A stretch of DNA of 64,000 nucleotides from NORP110 sp051251595 (GTDB lineage Bacteria; Pseudomonadota; Alphaproteobacteria; Rhodobacterales; Rhodobacteraceae): contig JBPOFA010000003.1 of the NCBI GenBank assembly GCA_051251595.1, forward strand, positions 248,001 to 312,000, written 5' to 3'. Shown piece by piece: positions 26,904 through 34,895 of the stretch. The position numbers and the translations under genes were made by a program. How positions within the stretch are numbered: the stretch's first letter is position 1; each line of letters starts with the position of its first letter. Below the pieces are notes generated by a model that saw only the letters and a list, made by a program, of their open reading frames with translations, was not told the DNA's origin and ran no database searches.

Positions 26904-26981
26904 GATCGCTCCCTTGTTGCGGTCCAGACTGGCCGCAGCACCGCCCCCATGCAAGTTTGAAATCGACCCGTTGTGTCGGTT

Positions 26982-28193
26982 TCAGGACGTTGCGGTTTTC
27001 GGGCGGTAAAAGACGAAGACGAAAATTGTGATCAGGACCAGCACGGCAGAGGCCAAAAAGGGCGCCCCGGGCAGTTGAAACGGGGCCCGCGCGCTGGTGA
27101 AGAACCAAAAGATTTGCGTCATGATCAGCGGAGAGATGATTGCGGCAACGGCATTGATACTGCCCAGCAGGCCTTGCAGTTCCCCCTGCTGATTGTCACT
27201 TGCGGCACGCGACATGATCCCTTGTAGGGCCGGGCTTGCCAGCGATCCCAATGCGATGACCGGTGTCAGCATTAACGCTACCGTGCCATTGGCGACGAAG
27301 GCGATCAGGATGAAAGACACAACATCCGTGACCAGCCCCAGTATGACTGTATTCCGCTCGCCAATAAGATTGATGACAGGTCGGATCAAAACGCCCTGAA
27401 CCACCGCGATCGAAACCCCAAACAGCGCCAAAGACACGCCAATCATTGTTGGGCTCCAGTCAAAACGGGCATGGCCGAAATAGGCCCAGATGGCCGGATA
27501 GACATAGAATGCGATGCCATAGACCAACGTGACCACCAACAAAGGCGTCAGGCCCGGCAGGGCGGAAATGCTCTTGAATGCGCCAAGCGGGTTGGCCCGG
27601 CGCCATTCGAATGGGCGGCGAATTTTGTCGGTTACGGTTTCGGGCAACACAAAATAGCCGAAGGCGAAATTGGCAGCGGCCAGAATGCCGGCGGCATAAA
27701 ACGGCGCACGGGTTCCATACCCGGCCAGAAGCCCCCCCAAGAGCGGACCAAGCACAAAGCCGATGCCAAAAGCAGCGCCGATCAGGCCAAAGTTCTTGGC
27801 CTTGTCTTCGGGCTTTGAAATGTCAGCAATATAGGCCGCCGCGGTGGATTGCGTTGCAGCTGTGATGCCCCCAACCACGCGGCCTGCCAGCAACAGCCAG
27901 ATCGTACCGACCAGGGCCATGACGAAATAATCCAGCGACATCACCACAAGGGCCACCAACAACACGGGGCGTCGGCCAAAACGATCAGAGAGGTTCCCAA
28001 GGGTTGGCCCGAACAGGAACTGCATAATCGCGAAAATCGTGGCTAGGATGCCGCCCCAAATCGCGGCCTCGCCGATGCCACCACCGTGCAAATCCTGGAT
28101 CAGGTCAGGCATGACGGGCATGATCAGCCCGATCCCCATAGAGTCGATCACCACGGTAATCAGGATGAAAATCAAAGGCAGTCGGTTATCCAT
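26982..28193 (-). CDS. MFS transporter, TetA (TCR) family
   Basis: A 403-residue twelve-helix carrier. The N-terminal half has L-I-M-P-V-M-P-D-L and motif A G-N-L-S-D-R-F-G-R-R-P-V, then G-R-V-V-G-G-I-T-A-A-T, as in the TetA branch of drug/H+ antiporters. ATG 28193 starts just before helix 1; there is no clear ribosome site, and a TTG at 28250 would add 19 residues. It lies 74 bases below pcaB, on the same strand. TetA-like carriers usually export drugs; a role in export or uptake of an aromatic compound or intermediate is only inferred from the position. Confidence 0.87.
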   Translation of the reverse strand: MDNRLPLIFILITVVIDSMGIGLIMPVMPDLIQDLHGGGIGEAAIWGGILATIFAIMQFLFGPTLGNLSDRFGRRPVLLVALVVMSLDYFVMALVGTIWLLLAGRVVGGITAATQSTAAAYIADISKPEDKAKNFGLIGAAFGIGFVLGPLLGGLLAGYGTRAPFYAAGILAAANFAFGYFVLPETVTDKIRRPFEWRRANPLGAFKSISALPGLTPLLVVTLVYGIAFYVYPAIWAYFGHARFDWSPTMIGVSLALFGVSIAVVQGVLIRPVINLIGERNTVILGLVTDVVSFILIAFVANGTVALMLTPVIALGSLASPALQGIMSRAASDNQQGELQGLLGSINAVAAIISPLIMTQIFWFFTSARAPFQLPGAPFLASAVLVLITIFVFVFYRPKTATS

Positions 28194-28267
28194 AAAACGT
28201 CCAGTCTGCGAGTCGTTCGACGGATATAGCGGGTCGTGCCCTGTTTTCAATCAGTCAGCGGCGGGTT

Positions 28268-29596
28268 TTACAATTCTGTCGCAATTTTCGCGAAGCCCCG
28301 AGCCTCTGCCGGGGCTGTTCCCAATTGCGCCTCAGCTGTGAACAGGTCACCGAAATCTGTTTCTGGCCAGCGTTCTGCGGCCAGATCAGACAAGGATTTG
28401 GACTGTTCGCTGGCCATCAAACACAGCTCTTTCACAGCGCTTTGCGCACCGGGGCGGGGCATGTGTTGCGTCAGCGCAAAAGTCAGCGCCTCGGCATAGA
28501 TCAGCCCCAAACCGTCATCGAGCCCGGCTGCCATGCGGTCGCGGTTAGGGGTAATGGTTTCTGCCAGATCAGCGGCCGCCCCCAAGGCCCGCGCCGTGAC
28601 CATGCACATCTGCGGCAACGACATCCATTCAACGAACCAGGCAGAACCGTCTCTTTGCTGGCGATGCACCATCGCCCCGGAAATCGCGGCGTTCAAAGCC
28701 GTGTTTTGATGGGCCAATGCCACCAAAATCGACGGCAGAACCGGGTTCGTCTTTTGCGGCATGGTCGAAGAGCCGCCGGATGTCGCCAGCGTCACCTCTT
28801 GGATGCCCGATTGGGTCATCTGGATCAGATCTTCGCCCATCTTACCCAATGTGCCAGAGAGCAGCGTCATCCAGCCCGCGAATTCTGCGATTGTGTCCCG
28901 CGTGGAATGCCAGCTTGCCTGTGGCTTTGCCAGACCAAGGGAATTCGCGAATTCTTCCCGCAGCGCTGGCCCGCTATCGCCCATGGCCGACAGGGTTCCC
29001 GCAGCGCCCGACAAGGATGCTTGCAGCAGCCGTGGCTTTAGCTCTTCAAGCCGCTCCAAATGGCGCAGCAACGGCGTGCCCCATGCCGCTACCACAGCGC
29101 CAAAGCTTGTGGGGGTCGCAACCTGACCATAGGTGCGCCCGGCCAACGGCAGGTCTGCATGGGTCTCGGCCAAGCGGCCAAGCGCTTTGGTCAGCTTTGT
29201 CAGGCGGTCACCGTAGATTGCCACAACCTGACGCAGGCGCAGCATCAGGGCGGTGTCCATGATGTCCTGCGACGTGGCCCCCCAATGCAGGTACTGCGCA
29301 TGTTCCGGCGCTTGCATTTCGCTGCGAAAGGCCTTGGCCATAGCGGGAACGGGCACGGCACTTTGGCCGGTTTCTTTGGCCAGCGCGCCGGGGTCCAGCT
29401 GAATTTCCAGCGCCGCGCGGTTGATGGCTGCTGCGCTGAGTTCCGGGATGACACCGAGTTCACCCTGCGCCTTGGCCAAGGCCCCTTCGACGACCATCAT
29501 CGCGCGGATCTCGGCGCTGTCGGTGAAGAGTTTACCGACCTCGGCGTCAAAGAACAGGTCTTTGTAAAGCGGGCTGTCAAAAGGGGATGCTGGCAT
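28268..29596 (-). CDS. pcaB: 3-carboxy-cis,cis-muconate cycloisomerase
   Basis: A 442-residue member of the fumarase/aspartase superfamily that lactonises 3-carboxymuconate to 4-carboxymuconolactone in the protocatechuate branch. The superfamily signature G-S-S-T-M-P-Q-K-T-N-P is present near residue 260, and the N-terminal M-x-x-E-G-A-L-A-K-A-Q is typical. Its ATG overlaps the stop of the BKACE gene by one base (TAATG), making it the last gene of the overlapping run that starts with pobA. The C-terminal ~90 residues are longer than in simple lyases, as usual for PcaB. Confidence 0.93.
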   Translation of the reverse strand: MPASPFDSPLYKDLFFDAEVGKLFTDSAEIRAMMVVEGALAKAQGELGVIPELSAAAINRAALEIQLDPGALAKETGQSAVPVPAMAKAFRSEMQAPEHAQYLHWGATSQDIMDTALMLRLRQVVAIYGDRLTKLTKALGRLAETHADLPLAGRTYGQVATPTSFGAVVAAWGTPLLRHLERLEELKPRLLQASLSGAAGTLSAMGDSGPALREEFANSLGLAKPQASWHSTRDTIAEFAGWMTLLSGTLGKMGEDLIQMTQSGIQEVTLATSGGSSTMPQKTNPVLPSILVALAHQNTALNAAISGAMVHRQQRDGSAWFVEWMSLPQMCMVTARALGAAADLAETITPNRDRMAAGLDDGLGLIYAEALTFALTQHMPRPGAQSAVKELCLMASEQSKSLSDLAAERWPETDFGDLFTAEAQLGTAPAEARGFAKIATEL

Positions 29597-30429
29597 TAGG
29601 CGACGTCCCTTAGCCCAAGGATTTCGCGCGCCTGCTGCCAGGTCGCAACCGGGCGTTCATATTTTTCGCACAGATCTGTGGCCCGCTTGACCAGCGCTGC
29701 GTTGGACGCGGCCAGCGTGTTTTTGTCGATGCGCACATTGTCTTCCAGACCGGTGCGGGTATGGCCGCCCGACGCAATCGACCATTCATTGATCAATATC
29801 TGATTTGCCCCAATCCCTGCGGCGCACCACTGGGCATCCGGGGCAAGCCGGGCGAGGGTTTCAATGTAAAAGTCAAAGATCTGTCTATCCGCAGGCATCG
29901 CGTTTTTGACCCCCATGACGAATTGCACATAAAGCGGCCCCTTCAGACGACCATCGGCCTGCATGCGCGTGGCCTGTACGATATGAGACAGATCAAAGGC
30001 TTCGATTTCGGGCTTAACGTCGTGCGTCAACATTTCAGAGGCCAGCCAATCCACAAGGGCAGGCGGATTTTCGTACACGCGGGTTGGAAAGTTGTTAGAC
30101 CCGACCGACAAGGACGCCATATCCGGGCGCAGGGACAGCATCCCGCCGCGTTCTTTGCCCGCACCAGAACGCCCGCCGGTTGACAGCTGTACGATCATGC
30201 CCGGACAGTGCTTTTCCAACCCTTCCTTAAGGGCTGCGAATTTGTCGGGGTCAGAGGATGGGGTTTCGTCGTCATTGCGCACATGGCAATGGGCGATGGT
30301 GGCACCTGCTTCAAAGGCCTGATGCGTGCTTTCGATTTGTTCAGTCACCGAGATCGGAACGGCCGGGTTATTTGCCTTGCGGGGCAGGGACCCGGTGATT
30401 GCGACGCAGATGATGCAGGGATTGGTCAT
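29596..30429 (-). CDS. Beta-keto acid cleavage enzyme (BKACE, DUF849)
   Basis: A 277-residue zinc enzyme. The family splits a beta-keto acid with acetyl-CoA into acetoacetate and an acyl-CoA. Zinc ligands H47 and H49 are in A-H-C-H-V-R-N, and the active-site region N-E-W-S-I-A-S-G-G-H-T-R-T-G-L-E-D-N is complete. It lies between pcaB and a hydrolase inside the pca operon, with a one-base overlap to pcaB and start/stop juxtaposition upstream. The natural candidate is 3-oxoadipate, which would yield succinyl-CoA and acetoacetate and replace PcaIJ plus PcaF. That substrate is inference from context. Confidence 0.88.
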   Translation of the reverse strand: MTNPCIICVAITGSLPRKANNPAVPISVTEQIESTHQAFEAGATIAHCHVRNDDETPSSDPDKFAALKEGLEKHCPGMIVQLSTGGRSGAGKERGGMLSLRPDMASLSVGSNNFPTRVYENPPALVDWLASEMLTHDVKPEIEAFDLSHIVQATRMQADGRLKGPLYVQFVMGVKNAMPADRQIFDFYIETLARLAPDAQWCAAGIGANQILINEWSIASGGHTRTGLEDNVRIDKNTLAASNAALVKRATDLCEKYERPVATWQQAREILGLRDVA

Positions 30430-31140
30430 TTAACTCTCGGCTATCTGAAGAAACAGTTCTGCCAGTCTATCTGGCTTTGCAAAAAAGGGCGAGTGGCCGC
30501 AGTCCATCTCATGCAGGTTCTGGGCGGGCCAGTCTTGTGTCATGGTCACCTGAAACTCTGGCGGAATGGTCCGGTCATCCATGCAGCGAATGTAATGGCG
30601 TGGGATATTGGTGAGCGCGGGTGTGACCGTCAGCGCCTGGGATGTTGGCGCAACGGCTTGCGGGCACAGGCGAAGGATTGCGTCAGCGGCAACGGCTTTG
30701 GGGCAATCCTGATAAAACAAATCGCGGCACTTTTCCGGGGCAAAGGTGTAGGACTTGCCGTCGTCCGATTTCAGGATCGTCCCAGTCAAAGGCTGGCGCA
30801 GCGCCTGAAACCGGCGATCCGCCAGCGTTTCGCCCGTCTTGGGCAAGTAGGCACAGACATAGATCATCTTTTCCATAAGCTCCGGTGCCTTTAACGCGGC
30901 CGCCGAAATCGCGTACCCGGCCATGGAATGCCCCACAAGAACCACCGGAGTGTCGATCGCGGCCAGAATCGCGTCGGCATAAAGGTCGAGCGTTACGTCG
31001 TTCACCGGCGTGGGATCGTCGCCATGGCTTGGCAGATCGATGGCGCGGGCCGTGTGCCCGCCCGCGTTCAACAAGGGCAACATCTCGCGCCAGCACCACG
31101 CCCCGTGCGACGCGCCGTGAATCAACAGAAACTCGGCCAT
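30430..31140 (-). CDS. Alpha/beta hydrolase, plant-esterase-like, in the pca operon
   Basis: A 236-residue hydrolase resembling the hydroxynitrile lyase / salicylate-esterase group: it begins F-L-L-I-H-G-A-S-H-G-A-W-C-W, the nucleophile is in V-G-H-S-M-A-G-Y (about 70-76) and the catalytic His is in D-C-G-H-S-P-F-F. Its ATG overlaps the pcaG stop by one base (TAATG) and the BKACE gene begins directly after it. Because pcaD is already present, it may hydrolyse an ester that feeds the pathway, for example an alkyl 4-hydroxybenzoate. That role is speculation from location. Confidence 0.85.
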   Translation of the reverse strand: MAEFLLIHGASHGAWCWREMLPLLNAGGHTARAIDLPSHGDDPTPVNDVTLDLYADAILAAIDTPVVLVGHSMAGYAISAAALKAPELMEKMIYVCAYLPKTGETLADRRFQALRQPLTGTILKSDDGKSYTFAPEKCRDLFYQDCPKAVAADAILRLCPQAVAPTSQALTVTPALTNIPRHYIRCMDDRTIPPEFQVTMTQDWPAQNLHEMDCGHSPFFAKPDRLAELFLQIAES

Positions 31141-31739
31141 TACATATCCAGAAAGACCGTTTCGCCGTCGCCTTGCAGACGAATATCAAAACGGTATGCG
31201 CCATCGCCCGTCTTTTTCGCAATCAGGGTTTCAACCCGTTGACGATGCTCAATCCGCCCCAACAGATGGTCTGCGGAATTGTCTTCATCCTCAAAATAGA
31301 TGCGGGTCTGCAGCCCGATATTGATCCCGCGTGCGGTGATCCAAAGCGCGATATGGGGCGCTTGTGGCGTGCCGCCGGGGCCGGCAACCGCGCCGGGTTT
31401 GACCGTTTTCAGTTCGAATTCGCCCGTATTCGCATCCGCGGTAAACCGGCAAAAGCCATTCACCTTTGGATCGGCCCCGTCAGTTCCCGGAAAAACACCG
31501 GCCGCATCCGGTTGCCAGCTTTCCAGCATGGCATCACGAATAACCATGCCGGTCCCGTCAATGACCGTCCCGCGGATGGTGATGACATCCCCCTGCGCGC
31601 CATCTTCTATCGCGCGCTTGCCCAAATCCTCTGGGTAAATCGTGGTGATCCCGGTGAAAAACGGAACACATCCGATATGCACATAAGGGCCTGCGGTCTG
31701 GCTGGGTGTTTCTTGCAATGTGTCAAGCGTCTGGGTCAT
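31140..31739 (-). CDS. pcaG: Protocatechuate 3,4-dioxygenase, alpha subunit
   Basis: A 199-residue subunit without the iron site, as expected for PcaG. Key regions are T-P-S-Q-T-A-G-P-Y near the start, I-R-G-T-V-I-D-G-T-G and a C-terminal barrel with H-I-A-L-W-I-T-A-R-G-I-N. With PcaH it forms the enzyme that opens protocatechuate between the hydroxyls. ATG 31739 with GAAGGG upstream lies 1 base after the pcaH stop, so the two are translationally coupled. Confidence 0.95.
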   Translation of the reverse strand: MTQTLDTLQETPSQTAGPYVHIGCVPFFTGITTIYPEDLGKRAIEDGAQGDVITIRGTVIDGTGMVIRDAMLESWQPDAAGVFPGTDGADPKVNGFCRFTADANTGEFELKTVKPGAVAGPGGTPQAPHIALWITARGINIGLQTRIYFEDEDNSADHLLGRIEHRQRVETLIAKKTGDGAYRFDIRLQGDGETVFLDM

Positions 31740-31740
31740 C

Positions 31741-32469
31741 TTACATCCCTTCCAGTTGGTTTTCGAACATGGTCTGGCGGCGTCCTCGCAAAACGATGTC
31801 AAATTTATAGGCCAGACAATCCATCGGCACGGCCCTGGACATGTCCAAAGGCGCAATCAACCGACCCATTTGCGCCTTGTCCTGCACCGTGTTGATGATC
31901 GGACACCGCGCGATCAGCGGGTCACCTTCGAAATACATCTGGCTGATCAAACGCTGCCCAAAGGCGGTGCCGAAGATCGAAAAGTGAATATGCATCGGGC
32001 GCCAGTCATTCACGCCGTTTGGCCAGGGGTAGGCGCCGGGGCGCACCGTCAGAAATTCATACGCGCCGTTTTCATCTGTGATCGTGCGCCCGCATCCCCC
32101 AAAGGCCGGATCCAAGGGCGCAAGGTAGGTATCTTTCTTGTGCCGATAGCGCCCACCCGCATTCGCCTGCCACGCCTCGACCAGCACACCGGCCTGAGGG
32201 CGGTTGTTTTCGTCCAGCACGCGGCCATGGACAATGATCCGTTCCCCAATCGCCAGCTCTTTGCCGCCGGTGAAATTCCGGATCAAGTCATTGTCGAGCG
32301 GACCAAGCTGGTTATGCCCGAACACAGGCCCGGTTTCTTCGGTGATGGTGCTGGGCAGGGACAGCAAGGGCAAGTTTGGCGACCGGGTTACGCTGGTCTT
32401 ATATCCCGGCGCATGGGGCAGCGGGTGAACCGACCGGTCACGGTGAATAAGGGGTCCTGTTTCAGTCAT
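31741..32469 (-). CDS. pcaH: Protocatechuate 3,4-dioxygenase, beta subunit (iron-binding)
   Basis: A 242-residue catalytic subunit. All four iron(III) ligands are visible: Tyr108 (G-G-R-Y-R-H), Tyr147 (G-A-Y-P-W), His160 and His162 (M-H-I-H-F), which match the numbering of the Pseudomonas enzyme apart from its offset. It produces 3-carboxy-cis,cis-muconate from protocatechuate. Its start lies within the end of pcaC (8-base overlap) and its stop 1 base before pcaG. Confidence 0.97.
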   Translation of the reverse strand: MTETGPLIHRDRSVHPLPHAPGYKTSVTRSPNLPLLSLPSTITEETGPVFGHNQLGPLDNDLIRNFTGGKELAIGERIIVHGRVLDENNRPQAGVLVEAWQANAGGRYRHKKDTYLAPLDPAFGGCGRTITDENGAYEFLTVRPGAYPWPNGVNDWRPMHIHFSIFGTAFGQRLISQMYFEGDPLIARCPIINTVQDKAQMGRLIAPLDMSRAVPMDCLAYKFDIVLRGRRQTMFENQLEGM

Positions 32470-32845
32470 GTTCGGTCTCCATTTCGGCATAGGTCTCTTT
32501 GGCAATCTTGATGGCGTGGTTGGCCTTGGGCACACCGGCGTAAATGGCGACATGCTGGAAAGCTTCCATCACGTCGTTTTTGCTGGCACCGGTGTTTGCG
32601 GTGGCGCGAATATGCATCGCGATCTCGGCGAAATTGCCTGTCGCGGCCAGCAAGGCAAGCGTCAGCATCGACCGTTCGCGCAGGCTGATCTTGTCAGAGG
32701 CCCAAACCGTGCCCCAGGCCCCTTCGGTGATCATCGTCTGAAAGGGATCATCCAACGGCGACTTGTTTGCCTCGGCGCGATCCACATGGGCGTCGCCCAG
32801 AACCTTGCGGCGGATCTTCATCCCCTTTTCATAGCGTTCAGACAT
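32462..32845 (-). CDS. pcaC: 4-carboxymuconolactone decarboxylase
   Basis: A 127-residue single-domain PcaC that decarboxylates 4-carboxymuconolactone to the enol-lactone. It shows R-R-K-V-L-G-D-A-H-V-D-R-A near the start, the AhpD-fold core L-S-L-R-E-R-S-M-L-T-L-A-L-L and H-I-R-A-T-A-N-T-G-A-S. In some bacteria it is fused to PcaD; here they are separate genes overlapping by 8 bases. Confidence 0.95.
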   Translation of the reverse strand: MSERYEKGMKIRRKVLGDAHVDRAEANKSPLDDPFQTMITEGAWGTVWASDKISLRERSMLTLALLAATGNFAEIAMHIRATANTGASKNDVMEAFQHVAIYAGVPKANHAIKIAKETYAEMETEHD

Positions 32846-33626
32846 GTCCGACCCCTTTCAGGAACTCATTCAGTTTCGTTGCGAAAGCTTCTGGTTTTTC
32901 GACGCAAGGCAAATGCCCGGTTCCGCGGATCAGATGAAACTCTGACCCTTTCACAAGGGCTGCCGTTTCCCGCACCAAATCAGGCGGGGTAGAGCCATCT
33001 TCACTGCCTGCAATGAACAGGCTGGGAAGGGTAAGCGTGGCCGTGGTCGCCAGAAAATCCGTGCCGGAAATGGCCGCGCAACAGCCCAGATAGCCCTGTT
33101 CCGGCGTTTGCGCCAGCATGTCGCGCCAGGGGGTCACCGCGCCTGACTGCAGGAAAGGCTTGGCAAACCAACGCTCCATCACGCCATCTGCGATTCCGTC
33201 CAGACCGTCGGCTTTGATCGCGTCCATGCGGTCCTGCCACATGGCTTTGGTGCCGATCTTGGCCGCAGAATTGGACACGACCATGGCGCGCACCAGGTCC
33301 AGCCGTTTCACCGCCAACCCTTGCGCAATCATGCCGCCAATGGAACAGCCAACAAAAACGCAATCCGTGACGCCCAGATGATCCAGCAGGCGTTCCACAT
33401 CCCTGACCAAGCCGCCCATGGAATAGGGCGCATCGGGCACAGAAGATCCCCCATGCCCGCGTTTGTCATAACGGATCAGCCGCAGCCCCTTGGGCAACAG
33501 ATCGATGACCTGATCCCAAAGGTGAAAATTCGTGCCCAAAGAATTTGCAAAGACAACGGCATGCCCGTCAGGGTCGCCTTCGTCCACATAGTTGATCTGC
33601 ACGTCACCAAGGTCGAGTATGCTCAT
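32838..33626 (-). CDS. pcaD: 3-oxoadipate enol-lactonase
   Basis: A 262-residue alpha/beta hydrolase that opens the enol-lactone to 3-oxoadipate. The nucleophile is in V-G-C-S-I-G-G-M-I-A-Q, with I instead of the more frequent M after Ser; the catalytic His is in G-T-G-H-L-P-C-V-E-K-P, and S-N-S-A-A-K-I-G-T is typical of the family. ATG 33626 has GAGGAAC upstream and follows pobA by 10 bases. A 36-residue N-terminal extension inside the pobA end is improbable. Confidence 0.94.
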   Translation of the reverse strand: MSILDLGDVQINYVDEGDPDGHAVVFANSLGTNFHLWDQVIDLLPKGLRLIRYDKRGHGGSSVPDAPYSMGGLVRDVERLLDHLGVTDCVFVGCSIGGMIAQGLAVKRLDLVRAMVVSNSAAKIGTKAMWQDRMDAIKADGLDGIADGVMERWFAKPFLQSGAVTPWRDMLAQTPEQGYLGCCAAISGTDFLATTATLTLPSLFIAGSEDGSTPPDLVRETAALVKGSEFHLIRGTGHLPCVEKPEAFATKLNEFLKGVGHV

Positions 33627-33636
33627 CTGTTCCTCA

Positions 33637-34803
33637 TCAATATGGAAGCCCGACATAGTTTTCGGCCAATGCCGTTTGCGCGGCAACCGAATTGTCCAGA
33701 TAGGCCAGCTCGCTGTCCTGCATGCGTTCTTCAAAGGCGCTTTGTTCTGGGAACCGGTGCAAGAGAGAGGTCATGGACCAGGAAAACCGTTCAGATTTCC
33801 AGACCCGGGCCAGTGCGTTTTGGGAATAGGTTTGGATGCCTTCGTCATCGCCCTGATAATGCTGCACCAGCGCGTTATAAAGATAATAGACGTCGCTGAA
33901 AGCCAGGTTCAAACCCTTTGCCCCGGTCGGCGGCACGATATGCGCTGCATCGCCCACCAGAAACAGGCGGCCCCATTGCATCGGCTCTGCCACGAAACTG
34001 CGCAAGGGCGCGATGGATTTCTCGATTGAGGGGCCGGTGATCATGCGATCCGCAACGTCATGGGGAATCCGCCGCCGCAATTCATCCCAAAAGGCCTGAT
34101 CCGTCCAGTTTTCCGGGGAATCATCCAGCGAGGTCTGGATGTAATAGCGCGACAAAACGGGGCTGCGCAGCGAACATAAAGCAAAGCCGCGTTCGTGGCT
34201 GGCGTAAAGGATTTCCTCGCTGGCCGGGGGCGTTTCCGACAGAATGCCCAGCCAGCCAAAAGGGTAGACCCGTTCAAATTCACGCAACACTGTCGTCGGG
34301 ATCGACTTGCGCGACACGCCGTAAAATCCGTCGCATCCGGCAATATAGTCGCAATCGATGCGATGCTCTGTCCCGTCTTTAACATAGGTGACATAGGGCG
34401 CGTCACTGTCCAGATCCTTGGGGGTCACGTCCTCTGCTTCGGTGATAACCCTGTGGTCAGGGGTATCATGCGCCCTGTACAGATCCGCTGTGACTTCGGT
34501 TTGGCCATAGACCATGACCTGCTTGCCGGTCAGCGCCTTAAGATCGATGCGGATTTCTTTGTTCTGGTGGGACAAGGACACGCCGTCATGGGGCAAGCCA
34601 TCGCGGTCCATCCGCGCGCCAACCCCGGCCTGGCGCAACAGATCAACGCTGCCCCATTCCAAAACGCCAGCGCGGATCCGCGACAGAACATAGTCCTGAG
34701 AGCGCCGCTCTAGTACGACGCAATCAATGCCATTCCGGTGCAGCAGCTGAGACAGCAAAAGGCCAGACGGCCCGCCACCAATAATGCAGACTTGGGTGCG
34801 CAT
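33637..34803 (-). CDS. pobA: 4-hydroxybenzoate 3-monooxygenase
   Basis: A 388-residue flavin hydroxylase that converts 4-hydroxybenzoate to protocatechuate with NADPH and O2. The FAD fold G-G-G-P-S-G-L-L-L-S is at the N-terminus, the double-function D-G motif is in A-G-C-D-G-F-Y-G-V-S-R, and the second FAD motif is G-D-A-A-H-I-V-P-P-T-G-A-K-G-L-N. Length agrees with PobA. ATG 34803 has GAAGGGAG upstream. It is the first gene of the pca operon, just below the palindrome at 34830-34860. No adjacent regulator gene is present. Confidence 0.97.
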   Translation of the reverse strand: MRTQVCIIGGGPSGLLLSQLLHRNGIDCVVLERRSQDYVLSRIRAGVLEWGSVDLLRQAGVGARMDRDGLPHDGVSLSHQNKEIRIDLKALTGKQVMVYGQTEVTADLYRAHDTPDHRVITEAEDVTPKDLDSDAPYVTYVKDGTEHRIDCDYIAGCDGFYGVSRKSIPTTVLREFERVYPFGWLGILSETPPASEEILYASHERGFALCSLRSPVLSRYYIQTSLDDSPENWTDQAFWDELRRRIPHDVADRMITGPSIEKSIAPLRSFVAEPMQWGRLFLVGDAAHIVPPTGAKGLNLAFSDVYYLYNALVQHYQGDDEGIQTYSQNALARVWKSERFSWSMTSLLHRFPEQSAFEERMQDSELAYLDNSVAAQTALAENYVGLPY

Positions 34804-34829
34804 GAAATTCTCCCTTCGGAAAAACATGC

Positions 34830-34860
34830 CCAATATAGTTTGCAATGTCAACTATATTGG
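34830..34860. promoter_or_regulatory. Probable operator of the pobA-pca operon (perfect palindrome)
   Basis: CCAATATAGTT (34830-34840) and AACTATATTGG (34850-34860) are perfect 11-bp inverted arms with a 9-base spacer. The site is 27 bases above the pobA start codon and includes a TTGACA and two TATATT-like hexamers, so a bound protein would cover the promoter. Symmetry and AT content fit a dimeric winged-helix regulator (MarR, GntR or IclR type), but the regulator is not encoded nearby. Confidence 0.6.
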
Positions 34861-34895
34861 AGCCCCAAACCGTATCGCGCCGTTCGCTGGCGTCG

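Noticed and set aside
28325..29041. 238-codon frame opposite pcaB
   Set aside because: Arg/Gln/His-rich antisense translation without ribosome site; pcaB is certain.
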